Assembly: GCA_902479205.1 (NCBI GenBank)
Contig: CABSNX010000058.1
Coordinates: 1 to 9,996, forward strand
Direction: 5' to 3'
Source: an uncultured Collinsella sp.
Lineage (GTDB): Bacteria; Actinomycetota; Coriobacteriia; Coriobacteriales; Coriobacteriaceae
DNA: 9,996 nt
Of this stretch, positions 1 to 5,350 are shown in pieces. The translations under genes and the position numbers were made by a program. Numbering within the stretch: the stretch's first letter is position 1; the number at the start of each line of letters is the position of its first letter. Under the pieces are notes generated by a model. It was not told where the DNA came from. It saw only the letters and a program-made list of their open reading frames with translations, and did not search any database.

Positions 1-41
1 CTGATCGGTCTCGTGGGCTCGGAGATGTGTATAAGAGACAG
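1..41. other. Nextera/Tn5 sequencing adapter (artefact)
   Basis: Bases 8-41 match the Illumina Nextera read-2 transposase adapter, and bases 23-41 are the 19-bp Tn5 mosaic end AGATGTGTATAAGAGACAG. Bases 1-7 (CTGATCG) would fit the end of an i7 index preceding that adapter. Translations across it give the well-known contaminant peptides MYKRQ and MCIRDS. Genomic sequence should be taken to begin at base 42. The adapter supplies a false ATG at 27-29 that makes the downstream partial gene look complete. Confidence 0.97.
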
Positions 42-449
42 CTCTACGACACCGTCTTACATGCCCAGGTGGCAGCCCCCGATCGCTACGGCGGTGTGCT
101 GTCCGGCGCCGACGCGGTGGTATTTGTGCCCGCGACTGCGGCAGCGTTTCGGCGGCGTGGATTCGACCATATGGAAGCAATCGCGCGCTCGTTTTGCGAT
201 CTTTCGGGCGTGCCGTTGCTGGACGCCCTGGTCAAATACGGTCATGGTGACCAGCGCGAGCTCGGTCGCGTCGAGCGCCGGGAACGTGCCCGGGGCATGT
301 ACGAGACGGTCGAGGATGTGCGTGCCTGCCGTCTGCTGCTCATCGATGATGTCATTACCACGGGCGCGACTATGGCAGCGGCCTCGGCGGAGCTCAAGCG
401 TGCCGGCGCCGCAGCAGTCGATGGCCTCGCTATCGCACGCGTTTGGTAG
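42..449 (+). CDS. comF: ComF family phosphoribosyltransferase-like protein, 5' truncated
   Basis: This is the C-terminal part (about 135 residues, stop TAG at 447-449) of a ComF/ComFC-type protein. Such proteins are linked to DNA uptake during competence or to amidophosphoribosyltransferase-like chemistry. The visible evidence is the PRPP-binding-loop motif LLLIDDVITTGAT, with the paired Asp codons at 345-350, and the upstream ComF-type motif FRRRGFDHMEAIA. Family members are usually about 220-250 residues with an N-terminal Cys-rich zinc-binding region. That region is absent here because the contig begins at base 42 behind an adapter. The apparent ATG at 27 lies in the adapter and is not a start. 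The next gene starts at or just after the stop, which suggests a shared transcript. Family assignment is strong; the physiological role in this organism is unknown. Confidence 0.88.
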   Translation, partial: LYDTVLHAQVAAPDRYGGVLSGADAVVFVPATAAAFRRRGFDHMEAIARSFCDLSGVPLLDALVKYGHGDQRELGRVERRERARGMYETVEDVRACRLLLIDDVITTGATMAAASAELKRAGAAAVDGLAIARVW

Positions 450-460
450 GGGGTGGCTTT

Positions 461-1573
461 GTGGCAGTGAAGATAGCGCGGCGCATCGAGCCGACAAGCG
501 AGCAACTGGCTTCCTCCGTAATCCTGACCGGCACCTCGGCGCTGCGCATGATGCGCGCCGAGCGCCGACAAATGGGTTACATCAGCTGGAGGGACCTCGA
601 TCCCGATGAAGAGCGCCGTGTGCTGCACGCATCGTCGCCCTCGGCCGAGGACATCTATCTTCCCGATTTGGTGCGGATCGGGGCCGTGAGTGGCGAGGTC
701 CAAGAAGACTTGTGCCTGCTGGTGGGGTCGGCGAAGCAGCGTCGCCGCATGCCTGGTGCAAGCTGGTCCGTTTGTTCTACAGACCTGCCGGACGCCTCGA
801 TTTTGGAGGTGGAGCCGGGAGTGTACAGCTTGTCTCCCGAGGCCCTCTGTGCCGCCGTTGCGCGCGAAGTCGGCTGTATCCAGGCATTTGCCCTGGCCCA
901 GGAGCTGTGCTCCAAGATTTCGCTGAGCGATCGCGGGCAGTATCTGCCCCCTTACAGCTCGCCTACCGTGAACAGGCTTGCAAAGGATAAGGACCAGCCG
1001 TCAGATGTGGGCTACTTTGAGGTCGAGCCAGTGCTGACGCCCGATCGCCTGGCAGATTACCTTGCGGCATGCAAGGGGAGCGCGGCCAAGCAGCTGCGGC
1101 GGCTGTGCCCCTTTCTGTCGGAAAACCTGCGCTCACCCATGGAATGCATCATGCTTGTCATGTTTTCGCTTCCGTTTTCTTATGGCGGATTTGCCTGCGG
1201 TCCCTTTAAGACCGACCACAAGATCGAGTTCAACGACCGTGCGCAGGCGATCTCGGGGATGCCGTATGCGGTTTGCGATGCCTATCAGGAAGCAGCTCGG
1301 TTTGACCTGGAATACAACGGTGAGCAGGGCCATTCGTCTCGCGGCGGGCGCATTCACGATGAAAAACGCAATACGGGTTTGGCGTCCATGGGAATCGAGG
1401 TCGCGACGGTCAACAACGAGATGCTCTGCGACATGGAAGCGATGGAAGCGCTCGCATGGCGCATCCACCAGCGTATGGGTAAACGATATCAGAATCGTGT
1501 AGAGGCTCGTCGAAAGAGGCAAGATGCTCTGCTGAATACGCTCCGAGCGTGCTTTGGGCTCAAGCCGGCGTAA
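461..1573 (+). CDS. AbiEi/DUF559-like protein with PD-(D/E)XK-type nuclease fold, function unknown
   Basis: The protein has 370 residues if it starts at GTG 461, which sits 7 nt after AGGGGG (448-453). A TTG at 443 in the same frame would overlap comF and has no better ribosome-binding site. The middle region (LCLLVGSAKQRRR, then EVEPGVYSLSPE) resembles the layout of AbiEi-like antitoxin-domain proteins common in actinobacteria. Near residues 281-291 the string FDLEYNGEQGH, followed by RGGRIHDEKRNTGLASMGIEV in three short blocks, resembles the DUF559/Vsr-like core in which an Asp and the Glu of an E-Y-D/N-G strand bind metal. The second Asp of the usual EYDG is Asn here, so catalysis is not assured. 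No AbiEii-like nucleotidyltransferase toxin follows. It may be a degenerate or repurposed nuclease-fold protein. The family call is from remembered motif patterns, not a search. Confidence 0.62.
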   Translation: MAVKIARRIEPTSEQLASSVILTGTSALRMMRAERRQMGYISWRDLDPDEERRVLHASSPSAEDIYLPDLVRIGAVSGEVQEDLCLLVGSAKQRRRMPGASWSVCSTDLPDASILEVEPGVYSLSPEALCAAVAREVGCIQAFALAQELCSKISLSDRGQYLPPYSSPTVNRLAKDKDQPSDVGYFEVEPVLTPDRLADYLAACKGSAAKQLRRLCPFLSENLRSPMECIMLVMFSLPFSYGGFACGPFKTDHKIEFNDRAQAISGMPYAVCDAYQEAARFDLEYNGEQGHSSRGGRIHDEKRNTGLASMGIEVATVNNEMLCDMEAMEALAWRIHQRMGKRYQNRVEARRKRQDALLNTLRACFGLKPA

Positions 1574-1603
1574 AACTATGGCTTTATAGGGGGTCTGTTT
1601 ATA

Positions 1604-1830
1604 TGCCATGTGCAAAAAACGGCAAATATGAGTACTGTTACTAGATTAGTGACAGCAAAAATAAAGAAACTTGGGCCGAAAAACTGGATTCAGCGAAGAG
1701 ATAATAAACGAATGTGGAATATCTTGGCGCCAAGCGGGCTGTGCGGAACTCAAAAAGGGCTCGTGGGGCGGAAATACGCTGCTACTAAATTGGTAGCAGT
1801 ACTCATATTTGCCGTTTTTTGCACACGGCA
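1604..1830. repeat. 227-bp element with 53-nt imperfect terminal inverted repeats (MITE-like or structured RNA)
   Basis: Bases 1604-1656 are the inverse complement of 1778-1830 at 46 of 53 positions. A core of 29 bp is perfect (1609-1637 with 1797-1825, containing TGCAAAAAACGGCAAATATG). Each arm also carries a self-complementary hairpin: 1635-1655 (9-bp stem, loop GAT) and 1779-1799 (9-bp stem, loop AAT). The 121-nt interior is A-rich on its left side, encodes nothing convincing and holds a 12-bp palindrome CTTGGCGCCAAG at 1723-1734. No clear target-site duplication is visible at the edges. Possible identities are a non-autonomous mobile element, a REP-like palindrome, or a bidirectional terminator, since each arm reads outward into T6. 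Confidence 0.85.
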
Positions 1831-1874
1831 CCCTGAGACGGGTGCCCCGGGGCTCCCCGTGGGGGAGCTCCGGG
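1827..1874 (+). other. Tandem GC-rich hairpins next to the inverted-repeat element
   Basis: The first hairpin pairs GGCACCC (1827-1833) with GGGTGCC (1840-1846), with loop TGAGAC. The second pairs 1847-1858 with 1862-1873, a 12-bp stem with one G-U pair and a 3-nt loop. Neither is followed by a T-tract on the + strand, so a standard intrinsic terminator is doubtful. The left edge overlaps the last bases of the inverted repeat. Confidence 0.6.
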
Positions 1875-1946
1875 CTTCATGGGGGCACGAATGACCCGCC
1901 CCGACCTGCGAAATCTGTGCTCGCGATGCGAATAACGTCCCTAACC

Positions 1947-1975
1947 TTAAACTATAGCTTGAACTTAGCTATAAT
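1947..1975 (+). promoter_or_regulatory. Probable sigma-70-type promoter for the downstream lipoprotein
   Basis: The -10 box is a perfect TATAAT at 1970-1975. A 17-nt spacer separates it from TTAAAC at 1947-1952, which matches the -35 consensus at three of six positions. Transcription would start near 1981-1983, giving a leader of about 325 nt before the lipoprotein start. It lies in a locally AT-rich patch within GC-rich DNA. Confidence 0.6.
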
Positions 1976-2306
1976 GCCCTACGTTCCTGCCAGGCTGTGG
2001 TTGCGGACGGACGAAATGCCCATCCTAGTCCAAGACAGACGCGGTCAAAGGGATCCACGTAAGCGACCGCGTGCGCGCGGCGCGATCATGGCGCGTCCTA
2101 GATGTAAGCCGCACCGTCCGTTCTACTTTCTTTGGGGCAATACCGCCTCGCGGGCGAGCGGGCCAGTCGTGAAGGTGGCTGCGGCCTCCCGAGCAAACGC
2201 CCCGGTGCGCAAGTGTGGGGTCAAATACCAGGTCAGCTGGTGGGAACAACCCGATATTCCGTGCGGGGCACGGATCGTATACGACACAGAAGGCAGGGTA
2301 GTGGAC
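1976..2306 (+). other. Long hairpin-rich leader, alternatively an upstream coding segment
   Basis: This stretch between the promoter and the lipoprotein start contains several local stems: ACGCGGTC (2039-2046) with GACCGCGT (2065-2072); a CTCG/CGAG stem around 2143-2161; ACCAG/CTGGT at 2227-2241; GGG/CCC at 2242-2252; CCGTGC/GCACGG at 2259-2273; and the palindrome TCGTATACGA at 2275-2284. I recognise no known riboswitch, RNase P, tmRNA, SRP or T-box consensus. The lipoprotein frame stays open through the whole stretch, with in-frame ATGs at 2016 and 2088 but weak ribosome-binding sites. The late part (for example KYQVSWWEQPDIP) looks protein-like. The two readings cannot be separated from one sequence. 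Confidence 0.4.
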
Positions 2307-3317
2307 ATGGTGAGGGGCAGCTTGATGCATGCGGCTCGGTTAGGTGCTGGGGCCGCGGCGGTCATTGCCGTTTTGGGCCTGAGCGGATGCGCGTTCAATC
2401 CACTGTCCACGTTCACGACGCCCACGATCGACCAGATCGAGCGCGAGACCGTTACCCCCACGGTATCGGACGATGCCCTGGTCACGCCGGGAACCCTGAC
2501 GGTCGCCCTCGATACTTCCGATGCCCCGCAAGCCATGCAGGATGCCGACGGAAACCTCACGGGCTATGCGGTCGATGCCGCTCGTGCCCTTGCATGCCGC
2601 ATGGGTCTCAAGGTCGCCTTTGTCGATGCGTCCTCGGCCGATTCCGCGCTCAGCGATAAAAAGGCCGACATTTTTATTGGTGACGTCAGGTCCACGGACG
2701 GCGACATCAGCTCGCTTGGCACCTGTCTGTACGACGCCCCCGCCGTATTCGGCAAGAGCAGTGACGGCGAGTCGCTGAGCGTTTCCACCGAAACGCTTAA
2801 CACCGCTACCCTGGGCGTTCAGACCTCCTCAGCCTCGCAGGAGGCGCTCGCCAAGCAAAGCATCACCGCCAACCAAAAGACCTTCTCCAACATCAATGAG
2901 TGCTTTGAGGCGCTCGAGTCGGGCGAGGTCGATTACGTGATCTGTGATTCCACGGCTGGTGGCTACCTCGCGCGTCTGATGAGCCAGATCTCCTATGTCG
3001 GTACGCTCGAGGCGCCCTCCACGCTTGGCGTCGCAGGCCTAAGCTCTAACGATGAGCTGTGCCGTGCCGCGAGCGATGCCCTCGATGGCATCACGGTCGA
3101 TGGCACGCTCGAGGCAGTCCACTGCGTCTGGTACGGACAGATGCCCTATGACCTTACCGCCAAGACCGTTTCGGGGGCCAATGTGCAGGCATCCGACTCC
3201 ACGTCCAACGAGACCGAGTCCTCCGATGGCGACGCCTCTGATAACAACGGCGACAGTCCGTCGTCTAGCCAGGAGGGCGCCATCACCGACGATGACATCA
3301 ACAAGCTCAATAGCTAG
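2307..3317 (+). CDS. Putative solute-binding lipoprotein (family 3, SBP_bac_3-like)
   Basis: The protein has 336 residues from ATG 2307, with GGCAGGG at 2292-2298 as the ribosome-binding site. ATG 2325 behind GAGGGG (2312-2317) is an equally plausible start and would shorten the signal peptide by six residues. The N-terminus has a short basic region, a hydrophobic Ala/Val/Leu stretch and a lipobox L25-S-G-C28, so it should be lipid-anchored outside the membrane. Residues from about 60 to 280 follow the amino-acid-binding family-3 pattern: TLTVALDTSDAPQAM, then DGNLTGYAVDAARALA, then KADIFIGDV, and later ESGEVDYVICDS. The last 48 residues are a Ser/Asp/Asn/Glu-rich tail that is probably disordered. 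No permease or ATPase gene is adjacent, so it may be an orphan receptor or sensor. A strong terminator follows, so it is probably monocistronic. Confidence 0.8.
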   Translation: MVRGSLMHAARLGAGAAAVIAVLGLSGCAFNPLSTFTTPTIDQIERETVTPTVSDDALVTPGTLTVALDTSDAPQAMQDADGNLTGYAVDAARALACRMGLKVAFVDASSADSALSDKKADIFIGDVRSTDGDISSLGTCLYDAPAVFGKSSDGESLSVSTETLNTATLGVQTSSASQEALAKQSITANQKTFSNINECFEALESGEVDYVICDSTAGGYLARLMSQISYVGTLEAPSTLGVAGLSSNDELCRAASDALDGITVDGTLEAVHCVWYGQMPYDLTAKTVSGANVQASDSTSNETESSDGDASDNNGDSPSSSQEGAITDDDINKLNS

Positions 3318-3385
3318 TTATTGGTAGGGGTGGCGTCTGCCATACACCGAACAAGGCGCTTCTTCACGGTTTCAACACGCATGGC

Positions 3386-3425
3386 CGGGTCTCCCAAATA
3401 GGGGAGCCCGGCTTTTCTATTTTGG
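3386..3425 (+). terminator. Intrinsic terminator after the lipoprotein gene
   Basis: CCGGG-CTCCC (3386-3396, with a bulged T at 3391) pairs with GGGAG-CCCGG (3403-3412). A T-rich tail (CTTTTCTATTTT) runs from 3413 to about 3424. The stem and tail are a standard Rho-independent terminator. Confidence 0.88.
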
Positions 3426-3634
3426 TAAAACTAGCAGGTCAAAGCTAATTTCCAGGAGAAAAATTAACTCCGTCGACGCCTTCCTATAGCGCACTTTGCC
3501 ACGGAAAAGTGCGAGACTTCGGTATGCGGTATCAAGCAGTCGTTATTCGGGTCTTTGGGAAATCGCGTGATTAAATGCACGGCAATGGGTACATAGCCAG
3601 TACAGTAAGTCCCCGAGGCAGATTGGAGCCACGT
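3426..3634 (+). other. Upstream region of hpf
   Basis: This 209-nt gap is relatively AT-rich and holds an 8-bp hairpin CGCACTTT (3490-3497) with AAAGTGCG (3506-3513). I found no convincing pair of -35 and -10 boxes at normal spacing, although hpf should need its own promoter because a terminator lies just upstream. An in-frame ATG at 3575 lacks a ribosome-binding site. Confidence 0.4.
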
Positions 3635-4219
3635 ATGGATATCAAGGTTTCTGGACGCAAGACGACGGTAACCGATGCTCTGCGTGCGCATGTGGATGAG
3701 AAAATCGGCGAGGCGCTCAAGGTTTTCGACATCGAGCCCATGACAGTCGACGTCGTGCTTCGTTATGAGAAGAACCCCTCGAACCCCAACCCGGCAATCG
3801 TCGAGGTCACGGCTCGTGCCCGCGGTTCGGTGATTCGCGTTGCCGAGCACGGCGCAGATATGTATGCTGCCATCGACCTCTCCGCCGATAAGGTCACCCG
3901 CCAGCTGCGCAAGTTCAAGACCAAGGTCGTGGACAACCGCCAGGGTGGTGCCAGTGCCGCGGATGTCGCGCCGGTCGAGCGCGTTGAGGATCTGGCCGAC
4001 CTGCTGCTGCCCGAGGAGGACGACGACCTGCTCGTCCGCGAGAAGGTCATCGATGTCACCCCGATGACCGAGGAGCAGGCGCTGGTGCAGACCGATTTGC
4101 TGGGCCACGACTTCTACGTGTTCGAGAACGCGACGACCGGTCTCATCAATGTGGTGTATCACCGTAAGAATGGTGGATATGGCATCATCAAGCCCCGCAT
4201 CGAAACACTTGACGAGTAA
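3635..4219 (+). CDS. hpf: Long-form ribosome hibernation promoting factor HPF
   Basis: The protein has 194 residues and starts at ATG 3635, 6 nt after GGAG (3625-3628). Residues 1 to about 105 form the S30AE/RaiA-like domain that sits in the decoding region of the 30S subunit, beginning MDIKVSGRKTTVTDALRAHV. A variable acidic linker follows at about 110-135. The C-terminal domain (about 136-190) contains LLGHDFYVFENATTGLINVV and GGYGIIKP, the typical dimerisation domain of long HPF, which joins two 70S ribosomes into 100S dimers in stationary phase or stress. Length and both domains match the long form. The gene stands alone between two terminators. I see no frameshift or loss of conserved blocks. 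Confidence 0.96.
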   Translation: MDIKVSGRKTTVTDALRAHVDEKIGEALKVFDIEPMTVDVVLRYEKNPSNPNPAIVEVTARARGSVIRVAEHGADMYAAIDLSADKVTRQLRKFKTKVVDNRQGGASAADVAPVERVEDLADLLLPEEDDDLLVREKVIDVTPMTEEQALVQTDLLGHDFYVFENATTGLINVVYHRKNGGYGIIKPRIETLDE

Positions 4220-4224
4220 AATAC

Positions 4225-4244
4225 GTTAACTTGCATGAGTTAAC
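4225..4244 (+). other. Small hairpin just after hpf
   Basis: GTTAACT (4225-4231) pairs perfectly with AGTTAAC (4238-4244) around the loop TGCATG, five bases after the hpf stop. It lies directly before the main terminator and may protect the 3' end of the mRNA. Confidence 0.55.
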
Positions 4245-4248
4245 GGTT

Positions 4249-4280
4249 GGCGGCCATCCCATGCGGGTGGCCGCCTTTTT
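4249..4280 (+). terminator. Intrinsic terminator after hpf
   Basis: GGCGGCCA (4249-4256) pairs with TGGCCGCC (4268-4275). The stem is extended inward by CCC/GGG with one bulged T, and T5 follows at 4276-4280. The ribosome-binding site of the next gene (AAGGAG, 4285-4290) begins only 5 nt later, so the degV-type gene needs a promoter within this region or relies on read-through. Confidence 0.92.
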
Positions 4281-4298
4281 ACGTAAGGAGTCGCTTTG

Positions 4299-5252
4299 AT
4301 GGACAAGGCCGCATCCGCCGGTCATTCGAACCGTTGCCGCATCGTCGTCGATACCTGCTGCGACTTTAGCCCCGAGGTCGCCGCGAACCTCGATGTCGAT
4401 ATCTTGGGCTTCCCCTTTATCATCGATGGCGAGGAGCGTACAGACGACATCTGGTCGAGCATGAGCCCTAAGGAGTTCTACGACCGCATGCGCGCCGGTG
4501 CCCGCGTGTCCACCTCGGCTGTGTCGCTCGGTCGCTATATCGAGTTCTTTACCGAGTGCGCCAAAGAGGGTACGCCCACGGTCTACCTGTGCTTTACCTC
4601 GGCGCTGTCGTCGAGCTACAACTCCGCGTGCCAGGCGGCAGATGCCGTGCGCGCCGAGTATCCCAACTTTGAGCTCTACGTGGTCGACAACGCTCTGCCC
4701 TGCGCGACCGGCGCGCTCTTGGCGCTCGAGGCCGTGCGCCAGCGTTCGGCGGGACTGACCGCCAAACAGCTGGTCGATTGGGCAAACGAGGCAAAAACCT
4801 ACGTGCACGGCTACTTTACGCTCGAGAGCTTCGACGCACTGGCTGCCGGCGGCCGCATTCCTCCCGCGGCGGCGCAGCTCACGGCAAAGCTCGACGTCAA
4901 GCCCGAGCTCTCCTACGACCTGGCCGGCTCGCTGTCGCTGATCGGCGTCAACCGCGGCCGCAAGAAGGCGCTCAAGTCCATCCTCAAGTCGTTCCGCGAG
5001 AACTACGTGCCCGATCGCACCATGCCCATCGCCATCATGACGGCCGATGCCGAAAAGGATGGTGACTGGCTCGAAGCCGCCATCCGCAAGGAGGAGGGTT
5101 GCGCCGACGTCACGATCATTCGCGGCTCCGTGGGTCCCACCATCGGCTCGCACGTGGGCCCCGGCATGGTGGGCTGCGCGTTTTGGGGTAAGAACCGCGC
5201 CGACAAGGCGTCGCTTTCCGACCGTATCGCCCGCCGCGTGCGCGGTCAGTAG
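4299..5252 (+). CDS. DegV family fatty-acid-binding protein
   Basis: The protein has 317 residues from ATG 4299, 8 nt after AAGGAG (4285-4290). DegV/FakB-type proteins bind a fatty acid in a deep pocket and can present it to a FakA kinase for phospholipid synthesis. The sequence shows the N-terminal RIVVDTCCDFSPEV (residues 14-27), the ligand-side motif ARVSTSAVS (68-76), FTSALSSSYNSA (99-110) matching the family Thr-Ser-Ser loop, and the GGRIPPAAA segment near residue 183. Length is slightly above the usual 280-300, mainly from N-terminal and C-terminal additions. No fakA-like kinase gene is adjacent. The cargo and role cannot be read from the sequence. The next gene lies 98 nt downstream with no terminator between them, so co-transcription is possible. 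Confidence 0.93.
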   Translation: MDKAASAGHSNRCRIVVDTCCDFSPEVAANLDVDILGFPFIIDGEERTDDIWSSMSPKEFYDRMRAGARVSTSAVSLGRYIEFFTECAKEGTPTVYLCFTSALSSSYNSACQAADAVRAEYPNFELYVVDNALPCATGALLALEAVRQRSAGLTAKQLVDWANEAKTYVHGYFTLESFDALAAGGRIPPAAAQLTAKLDVKPELSYDLAGSLSLIGVNRGRKKALKSILKSFRENYVPDRTMPIAIMTADAEKDGDWLEAAIRKEEGCADVTIIRGSVGPTIGSHVGPGMVGCAFWGKNRADKASLSDRIARRVRGQ

Positions 5253-5350
5253 GCAAGCGCTGCGTCCGTAATCGCCCTCGACTCACAGCCCAAACGCTGG
5301 CACCGAGTATTCAACCTGGTAACAACACCCAACCCAAAAGGAAAGGTTTC

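Noticed and set aside
13..609. 198-residue + strand ORF starting MGSEMCIRDS
   Set aside because: Its start lies in the Nextera adapter, it overlaps comF in another frame, and the peptide is a known adapter artefact.
1610..1894. Small ORFs on both strands across the inverted-repeat element
   Set aside because: They read through the repeat arms and hairpins and have no ribosome-binding site; the symmetry of the element explains why both strands are open.
1809..2306. Extending the lipoprotein to an ATG at 1809 (502 residues)
   Set aside because: That start is inside the inverted-repeat arm and upstream of the promoter, the translation crosses GC-rich hairpins, and it would bury the signal peptide and lipobox in mid-protein.
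1976..2306. RNase P, tmRNA, SRP RNA, cobalamin, c-di-GMP or T-box RNA in the leader
   Set aside because: The defining conserved strings of each, as I know them, are absent; only short chance similarities such as CCTAGATG and CCAGGTCAG were seen.
3426..3634. Promoters for hpf built on TATAGC (3485) or TTAAAT (3571)
   Set aside because: Neither has a -35 box at acceptable spacing, so they are not listed as features.
4188..5153. 321-residue minus-strand ORF
   Set aside because: It is antisense to the DegV gene and crosses the hpf terminator; there is no ribosome-binding site or domain.
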